The notes under the pieces: generated by a model
Told to the model about the DNA's origin: nothing
Databases searched by the model: none
The model's input: the letters and a program-made list of their open reading frames with translations, nothing else
DNA from: JBBRLG01 sp038231495
Lineage (GTDB): Bacteria > Planctomycetota > Planctomycetia > Gemmatales > Gemmataceae
DNA length: 8,137 nucleotides
Direction of reading: 5' to 3'
NCBI GenBank assembly: GCA_038231495.1
Contig: JBBRLG010000345.1
Coordinates: forward strand, 1 to 8,137
Shown: positions 1 to 5,760 of the stretch, piece after piece
Layout of the letters: every line of letters starts with the position of its first letter
Position numbering within the stretch: position 1 is the stretch's first letter
Program-made: the position numbers and the translations under genes

Positions 1-125
1 ATCGAACCTACCAGACGGGGTTGAAGGTCTCAAAGACCGAGTTCAAAGCCATTCAATTGACTCGCCACGAAATCTGCCCTCAATGGAACTACACGATCCG
101 ACCGCGCCCCAAAATCACGGAGTAG
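1..125 (+). CDS. ISAzo13-family transposase, C-terminal end (partial)
   Basis: This is the last 40 codons of a gene entering from the left edge, read from base 3 and ending in TAG at 123-125. The visible residues include TGLKVSKTEF and end with CPQWNYTIRPRPKITE. A TGLKVS segment followed about 25 residues later by WNYTIRP is the C-terminal signature I associate with ISAzo13-type (Rhodopirellula-type DDE) transposases, which are abundant in planctomycetes and cyanobacteria. The catalytic DDE core lies outside the window, so it cannot be seen whether the element is intact. The coding sequence is followed by a stem-loop at 144-178 that may belong to the right end of the insertion sequence. The family call rests on a recalled C-terminal motif only. 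Confidence that this is a coding tail is high, and that it is ISAzo13-type is fairly high. Confidence 0.75.
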   Translation, partial: RTYQTGLKVSKTEFKAIQLTRHEICPQWNYTIRPRPKITE

Positions 126-143
126 TTCTTGGACGGGTTCTTA

Positions 144-178
144 GGGGAGGAGGTGGCGGCAACGTCACCTCCTTACCC
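144..178 (+). terminator. stem-loop after the transposase gene
   Basis: Seven uninterrupted pairs join GGAGGTG (149-155) to CACCTCC (166-172) across a 10-base loop. The stem extends outward through A148-T173 and G147-T174, then past a bulged A175 to GGG (144-146) with CCC (176-178). It begins 18 bases after the transposase stop. There is no T-run, so it is not a classical intrinsic terminator. It could be a terminator, a subterminal hairpin of the insertion sequence, or a block to read-through into the next gene. The right arm contains CACCTCCTTA, the same bases as the 16S rRNA 3' tail. Confidence 0.45.
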
Positions 179-202
179 GACCCCGAATGCGGCGACCGCA
201 CG

Positions 203-207
203 AGGAG
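203..207 (+). promoter_or_regulatory. Shine-Dalgarno AGGAG that fixes the start at 214
   Basis: AGGAG lies six bases before the ATG at 214. An upstream in-frame ATG at 187 has no such site and would add nine residues (MRRPHEESF) that do not look like part of the domain. This is the only clear Shine-Dalgarno in the window. Confidence 0.65.
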
Positions 208-213
208 TCATTC

Positions 214-696
214 ATGAATATTCCGGAAGAAATTCAGAAGCTCCAGGAGTTACACAGCAAAGGCGCCTTGACCGACGAGGAGTTCTCAAAGGCGAAGTCG
301 GCCGTGATCGCAGGACAATCCACACCGGTTGTGTCGCCAACTCCGGCCCCAGCTGAACCGCCGCGCCGTTGGAAGCTTCCTTGGGGGCTAATGATCCTTT
401 CGACTATTCTCCTCGTCGCCTTTTTCACCAATCCCGATCGGGCGTCCCTTGAGAAGACCTGGCGCGAGAATAGGGAGAAAAACAGGGCGAAGGCGGGAAT
501 GCTGGAGAAGCTTGCCGAGGATGCCCTGGTGGATGTCTCGTTCGAGCGGAGGAACTACTACCTCTTCAGCATCGGGACGGCCAAGGTGCGAGTCCGATTG
601 GGTGGGCCGGAGCAAGAGGTAGAGATCCTTGGCGCATTCGGACGGTGGTGGCTTGAATTGCCCAACTCCCCGCTGGATGAGACGAAAAAGAAGTAG
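214..696 (+). CDS. SHOCT-like, single-pass membrane protein with DUF4359-like domain
   Basis: A predicted protein of 160 residues. Residues about 5-32 (EEIQKLQELHSKGALTDEEF, then SKAK) match the SHOCT pattern, a short helical hairpin thought to mediate oligomerisation. A Pro/Ala/Thr-rich linker (34-50) leads to a basic RRWK and one membrane segment at about 54-72. The segment after the membrane starts with TNP and carries RRNYYLFSIGT (112-122) and ILGAFGRWW (138-146). This resembles DUF4359, a small domain of unknown function with a conserved R-N-x-x-LFS core. With the positive-inside rule, the SHOCT part would be cytoplasmic and the DUF4359-like part outside. The start is set by a good AGGAG site. 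The gene stands alone between an insertion-sequence end and a repeat-rich gap, so context gives no role. Function is unknown. The SHOCT and membrane calls are solid by eye, and the DUF4359 match is from memory. Confidence 0.75.
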   Translation: MNIPEEIQKLQELHSKGALTDEEFSKAKSAVIAGQSTPVVSPTPAPAEPPRRWKLPWGLMILSTILLVAFFTNPDRASLEKTWRENREKNRAKAGMLEKLAEDALVDVSFERRNYYLFSIGTAKVRVRLGGPEQEVEILGAFGRWWLELPNSPLDETKKK

Positions 697-714
697 GGCT
701 TGAAGGAAGCGACC

Positions 715-734
715 TTGGTTTCGGGCCGAACCAA
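715..734 (+). terminator. weak terminator-like hairpin after the SHOCT gene
   Basis: TTGGTT (715-720) pairs with AACCAA (729-734) around an 8-base GC-rich loop, starting 19 bases after the stop codon at 694-696. There is no T-run. Position favours a 3' end signal, but the stem is short and could be chance. Confidence 0.25.
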
Positions 735-909
735 CGGACTTGTGAAACCTAGCCCAAGGTTGGCCGAGGCGTGGTAACGCCAACCAAGGTGCTATACTCG
801 GCGCGGGGCAACTTGACACAAGTGGTCATGTTGCTGCGCGACCCCCCGACGGATGAAAATGGGGCTGGGCTTGTGATCGTCTGTCCAGGCGATGGCCTAT
901 TTTCAGAAG

Positions 910-956
910 AGCCCGAAGCGCCAGCGAGGGACCGTCCCTCGCTGGCGCTTCGGGCT
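910..956. repeat. 47-base near-perfect palindrome (planctomycete intergenic hairpin)
   Basis: Two 22-base arms (910-931 and 935-956) are exact reverse complements with only CCG between them. The left arm begins AGCCCGAAGCGCCAGCGAG. From memory, palindromes with this GCTGGCGCTTCGGGCT core recur between genes in many planctomycete genomes. Read on the minus strand it is commonly translated into an ARSASEGRSLAGASGS-like peptide, which here is a spurious frame. It may act as a bidirectional terminator or be a REP-like mobile palindrome. It lies between a plus-strand gene and the minus-strand remnant at 1005-1082. Confidence 0.85.
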
Positions 957-1004
957 TGTGTCATTCCCAGCCGCGGGGAGTATAGCAGTAGACGGGGTCC
1001 CTAC

Positions 1005-1082
1005 CTACTTCGCCAGGAACGCGGAGGCAGCATGGTCCACTACGTTGTGGAAGGAAGTTCCGGCGTCCTGAATGCTGCCGTC
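1005..1082 (-). pseudogene. possible C-terminal remnant of a lost gene
   Basis: The minus strand reads DGSIQDAGTSFHNVVDHAAS followed by AFLAK and a TAG stop at 1007-1005. The codons favour G or C in third position as in the real genes here, and the peptide looks like the amphipathic tail of a folded protein. No start codon or upstream part is present: the frame runs straight into the inverted-repeat element at 1083-1236, and the sequence beyond that element does not continue it convincingly. I read it as the surviving 3' end of a minus-strand gene truncated at or by the repeat insertion. The palindrome at 910-956 would have been its downstream hairpin. I do not recognise the family. The alternative is chance coding likeness in about 25 codons. 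Confidence 0.35.
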
Positions 1083-1236
1083 AGAGGGTGTTTAATAAGC
1101 CCCCTGTCCGTTTCGTGGAGCACGCGGGCCGCGTGCTGGGCGGGATTCAAGCACGCGGGCCGCGTGCTCCACGACGGCAGGCTTCCCACAGCCTCCCCCC
1201 TCCCTCAAGACGCGAGGGGCTTTATAAACACCCTCT
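1083..1236. mobile_element. MITE-like nested inverted-repeat element
   Basis: The outer arms are 1083-1103 and 1216-1236. Eleven of the inner-side bases in the AT step and the GGGTGTTTA/TAAACACCC parts pair, with two mismatches over about 20 bases. Inside lies a second, stronger hairpin (1113-1174). The element is bounded by TCA on both sides (1081-1083 and 1236-1238), compatible with a 3-base target duplication although that is short enough to be chance. It encodes no protein. Size about 154 bases, terminal inverted repeats and lack of coding content fit a miniature inverted-repeat element or a large REP-type repeat. It begins 46 bases after the stop of the large minus-strand gene and could also end its transcript. 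Confidence 0.5.
1113..1174. repeat. palindrome built from two identical 19-base palindromes
   Basis: The 19-base string AGCACGCGGGCCGCGTGCT occurs at 1119-1137 and again at 1150-1168. Each copy is itself a palindrome with 9-base arms around one base. The two are extended by TCGTGG (1113-1118) on the left and CCACGA (1169-1174) on the right, so that the whole 62 bases also fold as one 24-pair stem with a single mismatch. The transcript could form either two small hairpins or one long one. GTGGAGCACGCGGCCCGCGTGCTCCAC-like palindromes are, from memory, a frequent intergenic repeat of planctomycetes. Confidence 0.85.
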
Positions 1237-1281
1237 CAGTAGGCTGATTTCAAAAACAAACTTCCGAATCGCGCGTATTGT

Positions 1282-4200
1282 TCACGGCTCCTCCTTTAGC
1301 CGCGCCCCTTCAAACACCAGCGGGTTGAACCGGTCCACCGGCTCGCCCGCCGACCACGCCATGCCGCGCAAAATTAATATCCGATAAAGCGGATCGTCGA
1401 ACGTCCAGGTGTAATGGCCGGGGATGCTCACGAACACGCGACCCTTGCCGACCTCGCGCGTCCACATCAGCGGTTGCGCCGCCCCCTCCTCCTCACCGGT
1501 TGCCACGACCGTGATGCTTTTCGGGTCGCCGGACATCTTCCAGTAGCTCTCGTCCTCGAACTTCACCTTGTCGAAGTTGCGGGCGATCAGGTGCTTCGCG
1601 TCGGGGAACGACAACTCCAACGGGCCGTGGCGGAATTTCGCTTGGCCCGGCTTCGACGCCAGGCCGATGCGGTCGGACAGCGCGTCCACCGCCTGCTGCC
1701 CGTTCACGGCCCAGTGCAGGTAGACCAGGCCGCCGCCGCGCTTCAAGTAGGCGTCCAGCACCTTCGCCCGGTCCTCGTTCCAGCCGGGGTTACTCGAATA
1801 AAATACGATCAAGTCGGCCTTCTCGAATTGCGCCGCCGTCGGCCATTCCATCGCCTCGCTCACCGTGACGTTGTCGGCGAGGTCCAAAAGCTTCACCCAG
1901 CGCCGCTGCCACAAGGGGTAATCGTGCTCGCCGAGGCCGTGGTCCTTCGGGCCGGCAGTCAGCACGACGTTGAGCTTGCGCAGCGGTTTTTTCGGTTCGA
2001 CCGATCCCTTCAGAACGGCTTCAACCTCCGCCTTTTTTCGCGGCGGCGGGGCACCCTCGCGGTCCGGCGGCGCGGGCTTCAGCGGCTCGGTCAAGAGGAA
2101 CGTCAACAGGTCGCGCAGCTTGTCCGGACCCAGCGTCTTGTCGATGCCCTCCGGCATGATCGACGTGGCCATCGGCTTCATCGACTCGATGCCGTCCTTT
2201 TTCAGCGTGAACTCCTTGCCCGCGTTGTCGCCGAGGATCAGCTTGCCGTCCACGGTGCGCGGCACGCCGATCAGTTGCCGGCCGTCTTTCATTTCGACGA
2301 CGTAAGCGATGTGGTCGGGGTTGATCGTGGCGCTCGGTTCGCGGACATCGCGCAGCACCGAGGCGTAGTCGCGCTGCACGAGGTTGCTCAGGTCCGGCCC
2401 GATCTTGCCGCCCTCGCCGCGCACCTTATGACAGCGGGAACACAGCGCCTGGTCGCTGAAGAACACCTCACGGCCCCGCGCCCGGTCGCCGCCCTTCAAT
2501 TCGGGGATGTCGCGCGGCCCCTGCGCTACCGTCGTCTTTTGCGACGACGCCCACGGCAACAGGATGCGGCCAAGCGGCAGTGCCCGCTGGCGGGAATCCT
2601 CATTCGTGAAATACGACACCTGCAACGCCGCGGCCTTCGGCCCGGTCGTCAGGTCGATCTCGACCGGCGTCGGCTCGCCCTCCTTCGGACTCACCTTTAT
2701 TTCAAGCCAAAAGCGATCTTTTTTCTCGACCGCCTTGCGCACCTCGCCCGCGACCTTGACCGCGAAGGTTTCATCGGAACGAAAAACAATCGTGACCTGT
2801 TCGGGCGGCAACGTGTAGTCCAGCGTGCTGCCCGGTTGCACGGCGGGGCGCAGCATCTGCCAAAGGTCGAGCTTGCACCGGAGCGTCAGTTTTCCCTCTT
2901 GCTGCCGCATTTTCCAAAGCGCGTCGTGTGCCGCGCTGCCGCTGGTCAACGCCTGGGCGACGGCCAAATCTGGGTGCGGTAACCAGCCCTGCCAGCGCGT
3001 CTTGCCGTCCGCCGCCTCCCACACCGCCTCGACGCCGCCGAGGTCGTAACCCAGGTCGGTCTGCGGGAACTGGGCCAATTCGCCGGGGTCGATCTTTCCT
3101 TTACTCGGCACCGTGCGCGGCAGGGTGATGGCGTAAGAAACCGCCTCCGGCTGCGGCTCGGTGAGCAAAACGAGCGTGCGCCGATCCGCGCTCGTCTGCG
3201 CCCCGAGGACGCCAAGGTTGAACCGTGGCGCGGCGAGTTGGTGTCCGACCACCGCGTAACCGGGGCGCAGCGATTCAAAGCGGTCGCCGGGCCGGAGGTA
3301 CTTGCCGTATTCGATGGTCGTCTGGCGGGCGAGGTCCTTCAGTTGCAGCGGGTCCAGTTCCCGGTCGAACGCGATGCGCACTTCCTGCGGCCCCGCGGCC
3401 CAGGCGAATAACGGCTGCGGCTCGTCCTTGCCGGTGTAGGCGATCTTGTACAGCTTGCCCTTGCCCTGCGGCCCAGTGCCCCAGTCCGGCGCGCCGCTGT
3501 GGACCGCGACGACCAACTCCCCTTTTGGCGACACGCAGGCGTCCACCGCGAGCATGTTCAAGCAGGCGAGCAGCTGGTTCCGCGCGACGTAGCCATTGGG
3601 CGTCGATACCAGCTTCGTGCGAAAGAGCTTGCCGCGCGAATAGCCGGTCAGGAAGGCGTCGCCGTCCCACTGCGAAGGTCCAAACGTCGGCCCGCCGTTG
3701 ACCGGATCGTTGAACGCCAGGCCGCACGTCGATTGGTGTTGCGGGCCGTAGTCGAAGACGCTCGGCTCGTCGATCACGTCGGGCAGGTGTTTGGGGTGCC
3801 GCGGCGGAAAGCCGTAGTGCCGGCCCGGCTGAATGTGCAGCAGCTCGTCGAGCGGGTTGCCGTTGGCCAGCCAGGTCGCGCCCTCCTGGTCGGTGGCGAA
3901 TAGGTCGCCCTTGCGGTTGAACCCCAGCCCGACCGTGATCCGAACGCCGGTCGCAACGATCTCGCGCTTGGCAAAGTCCGGCGACACCTTCAAGATCGTG
4001 CCGCGCTCGCTCTTGAGGTCGTAATGCGCCTTGCCGTCCTTGTCCACCAGGTAGGCGTTGGTGTAATCCGCCGTCCCCAGTCCGAAATAGATGTTGCCGT
4101 CCTTGTCCAGGGCGACGCCCAGCGCATCGACGGCGGGCGGGATTTCCTTCCAGCCCGTCGCGATGATGATTTCCTTGTCCGCCTTGCCACTTTTGGTCGT

Positions 4201-5388
4201 ATCGACGATCAACGACAGCTTGCCCTTGGACGCGACGAAAACGCCGTCGCCGTGCTTGTAACCTGGAGGCGTCAGGGCCATGCCGATCGGGCCGCGCAGG
4301 CTGCCCTTATTCTCCCAAAACAGCTCCGCCTTGTCTTCGAGACCGTCGCCCTTGCTCGCCGACAGCACATAGATATTGCCGTCGTACGCCAGGGCCACGA
4401 GCTTACCGTCGGCCCGGTAGCGGACGTTGTTGATATTCGTCAGGTTTACGGGCAGTTCGCGCACGGTGAAGCCGGGGACGAACAGCTGCACCGGCGGCGG
4501 GTTGGCGACGGGGCGCAGCGGCTGGCCCGTCCGCGGCAGCGCCGCGTCGAGCTTGGCGTACTTGTCGCGCAGGTACGCCGTGACCGTTTGGCTCTCGTCG
4601 TCGGCGAGCACGCGGTCGTAGAGCAGCACCTCGGCGACGTCGCCGTCGTAGAAGCCGAACAACCCCGGCGGCTCCGTCGCGTTGCCGCAAAACCGCGCCC
4701 CCAGGGTTACGTCGTCCATGCGGAGCGTCCCCGGCCCGCGCTTGCGCTTACCGGCGGCGACGCCGTCGAGGAACAGGCGCACGCCCTCGTCGCCCGGTGT
4801 ACAGCGGACTTCAAGGATCCGTTTTTCGCCAAAGGGCCGACTGCTCTTGAGGAGGTTGACCGCGCCGACGAAGCCGGCGCCTTCGAGGTTGACGTGGTCG
4901 AACGCTGGCGATGCCTCGCCGGTCTGGTCGAGCGTCAAGCCGGTGAGGTAATCGTACTTCCCGGTCTCGTTGAGCGCAAACAGGGCGCGGAAGCCCCCGG
5001 CATTCGACCGCGGCACGGCAACAATGAAGAGGGTACAGTCCTTCAAGGAGCGCTTTTGTCCGGAAAGATTGAGACAATCCTTCTGCCCGTCGAAGCGCAC
5101 CACGGCCAGGTCGCCGGCCGGAAAGAAATGCGGCTGTTGCGGCCGGGCACGCTGCACCAGATGCAGGCCGTTGCCGGAGGCGTCGTACAGGACGTCCAGC
5201 GGTGCGCCGCCGACGAGGGCCGGCTTACCGTTGGTCTGCCAGGCCGCCGGCTGCCGGCTGGCGTCGAGCCAGAGGACAAGGCCGTCGGTCGTTTTCAGTC
5301 GCGGGTCGGCCCACTTCTCCGCGGCGGGCGAAGGGGTCGCACTCAGCACACTGAGCGTCACGGCAGCCAGGACCATTCGATAGGACAT
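1282..5388 (-). CDS. secreted LamG - beta-propeller - CxxCH heme - ThuA multidomain protein
   Basis: A predicted protein of 1368 residues. I chose the ATG at 5388 (MSYRMVLAAVTLSVL) because a Sec signal peptide follows, with cleavage near residues 22-23. The frame stays open upstream to 5565, but that part is out-of-frame toxin relic. Residues about 33-280 form a LamG/concanavalin-like domain (GLVLWLDAS, YDASGNGLHLVQ, VRLFLDGV, DVAEVLLYDR). Residues about 303-655 are a glucose/sorbosone-dehydrogenase-like propeller of the planctomycete type (FVPGFTVRELP, LDKDGNIYFGLG, GRHYGFPPRHP). Residues about 660-950 are beta-rich and unassigned. Residues about 966-1100 are a c-type heme domain with CSRCH at 983-987 and a possible axial Met1078 in SIMPEG. 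A Pro/Lys-rich linker (1101-1136) leads to a ThuA-like glutamine-amidotransferase-fold domain (1137-1350; LNVVLTAG, DLIVFYSS, GGGLVYLHWAV, VFVSIPGHY). Expected outside the cytoplasm, with electrons passing from the propeller to heme. The substrate, probably a carbohydrate, is inference. It has no clear Shine-Dalgarno. Confidence 0.92.
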   Translation of the reverse strand: MSYRMVLAAVTLSVLSATPSPAAEKWADPRLKTTDGLVLWLDASRQPAAWQTNGKPALVGGAPLDVLYDASGNGLHLVQRARPQQPHFFPAGDLAVVRFDGQKDCLNLSGQKRSLKDCTLFIVAVPRSNAGGFRALFALNETGKYDYLTGLTLDQTGEASPAFDHVNLEGAGFVGAVNLLKSSRPFGEKRILEVRCTPGDEGVRLFLDGVAAGKRKRGPGTLRMDDVTLGARFCGNATEPPGLFGFYDGDVAEVLLYDRVLADDESQTVTAYLRDKYAKLDAALPRTGQPLRPVANPPPVQLFVPGFTVRELPVNLTNINNVRYRADGKLVALAYDGNIYVLSASKGDGLEDKAELFWENKGSLRGPIGMALTPPGYKHGDGVFVASKGKLSLIVDTTKSGKADKEIIIATGWKEIPPAVDALGVALDKDGNIYFGLGTADYTNAYLVDKDGKAHYDLKSERGTILKVSPDFAKREIVATGVRITVGLGFNRKGDLFATDQEGATWLANGNPLDELLHIQPGRHYGFPPRHPKHLPDVIDEPSVFDYGPQHQSTCGLAFNDPVNGGPTFGPSQWDGDAFLTGYSRGKLFRTKLVSTPNGYVARNQLLACLNMLAVDACVSPKGELVVAVHSGAPDWGTGPQGKGKLYKIAYTGKDEPQPLFAWAAGPQEVRIAFDRELDPLQLKDLARQTTIEYGKYLRPGDRFESLRPGYAVVGHQLAAPRFNLGVLGAQTSADRRTLVLLTEPQPEAVSYAITLPRTVPSKGKIDPGELAQFPQTDLGYDLGGVEAVWEAADGKTRWQGWLPHPDLAVAQALTSGSAAHDALWKMRQQEGKLTLRCKLDLWQMLRPAVQPGSTLDYTLPPEQVTIVFRSDETFAVKVAGEVRKAVEKKDRFWLEIKVSPKEGEPTPVEIDLTTGPKAAALQVSYFTNEDSRQRALPLGRILLPWASSQKTTVAQGPRDIPELKGGDRARGREVFFSDQALCSRCHKVRGEGGKIGPDLSNLVQRDYASVLRDVREPSATINPDHIAYVVEMKDGRQLIGVPRTVDGKLILGDNAGKEFTLKKDGIESMKPMATSIMPEGIDKTLGPDKLRDLLTFLLTEPLKPAPPDREGAPPPRKKAEVEAVLKGSVEPKKPLRKLNVVLTAGPKDHGLGEHDYPLWQRRWVKLLDLADNVTVSEAMEWPTAAQFEKADLIVFYSSNPGWNEDRAKVLDAYLKRGGGLVYLHWAVNGQQAVDALSDRIGLASKPGQAKFRHGPLELSFPDAKHLIARNFDKVKFEDESYWKMSGDPKSITVVATGEEEGAAQPLMWTREVGKGRVFVSIPGHYTWTFDDPLYRILILRGMAWSAGEPVDRFNPLVFEGARLKEEP

Positions 5389-5435
5389 GACGCACCCGAA
5401 AAGAAGAGATGAAAAGTGTGAATCACCCGTTTCAG

Positions 5436-5655
5436 TCAGTTCCGCGATTTCCACGCCGCTTCGTCTCGTGAGCCGTGCAGCACGGCCAGCACCTCGACCC
5501 GATCGACGAGCGCAACTAGGATAACCTACCCTGATCTCCGCAGATGAATTGGGCGAGTATCTCACGCCGGTGTGGTCCAGTCAATCCCCGGTAATTGCGT
5601 CGCCGAAGAATTCTTTCCGCGGCAAATCTGCTCCCCCATCCCTGGCTTCGTCCAT
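5436..5655 (-). pseudogene. decayed RelE/ParE-type toxin-antitoxin remnant
   Basis: Read on the minus strand, three fragments in two or three frames resemble a toxin-antitoxin pair. From 5655 to 5581 the frame gives MDEARDGGADLPRKEFFGDA and soon a TGA, like an antitoxin tail. From 5565 a different frame gives MRYSPNSSAEIRVGYP, like the start of a RelE/ParE toxin. From 5525 to 5436 a further frame gives VILVALVDRVEVLAVLHGSR then DEAAWKSRN and a stop. The VEVLAVLHGSRD block is the typical last strand of ParE-like toxins. The toxin's middle, about 50 residues in the family, is missing and frames are broken, so neither part can work. It sits between pepT and the large gene, on the same strand, and accounts for the misleading long open frame upstream of 5388. 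The toxin C-terminus is fairly convincing and the antitoxin part is weak. Confidence 0.5.
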
Positions 5656-5752
5656 TGTCCGTTGTCCGTTGTTAGGAATGAACCGTCAGGCCTATGCTAT
5701 CTGTTTTGACAACGGACAACGGACAACGGACAACGGACGAACGAGGACAACG
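5655..5752. repeat. 7-base tandem repeats in inverted arrangement
   Basis: On the right side four tandem copies of GACAACG run from 5708 to 5735, followed after a short break by a fifth at 5746-5752. On the left the reverse complement CGTTGTC is repeated with small changes between 5653 and 5673. The 18 bases at 5655-5672 are exactly complementary to 5709-5726, giving a stem with a 36-base loop. It begins nine bases after the pepT stop and lies on the 3' side, so it may act as a terminator or transcript-stabilising hairpin. Tandem heptamers of this kind resemble the short tandem repeats of cyanobacteria and planctomycetes. Confidence 0.8.
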
Positions 5753-5760
5753 GACGAAAC

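Noticed and set aside
813..841. TTGACA at 813-818 as a -35 box
   Set aside because: No -10-like hexamer follows at 16-18 bases and no gene starts downstream.
749..964. minus-strand frame beginning MTQARSASEGRSLAGASGSS
   Set aside because: The peptide is the translated 910-956 palindrome, a familiar false gene in planctomycete annotation.
793..984. TATACT at 793-798 (plus) and 984-979 (minus) as promoter -10 boxes
   Set aside because: Neither has a recognisable -35 at the right distance, and they point toward each other into a gap without genes. They could be real but are not supportable.
1026..1079. structured RNA or ribozyme, suggested by GGCAGCAT/ATGCTGCC pairing
   Set aside because: Only eight pairs enclose a 38-base loop, there is no hammerhead core or other known RNA motif, and the stretch overlaps a protein-like frame.
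771..1247. 158-codon plus-strand frame in the repeat-rich gap
   Set aside because: It reads through three palindromes, so its length reflects GC-rich repeats rather than coding.
1414..2982. 522-codon open frame on the plus strand inside the large gene
   Set aside because: It lies antisense to a well-supported protein, is extremely rich in Arg, Leu and His with no recognisable domain, and is typical of high-GC antisense shadow.
4024..5412. 462-codon plus-strand open frame antisense to the LamG/propeller region
   Set aside because: It has the same antisense shadow composition and no motif, and the opposite strand has clear domain content.
5653..5752. CRISPR array
   Set aside because: The repeats are 7 bases and contiguous, without spacers, and no cas gene is present.
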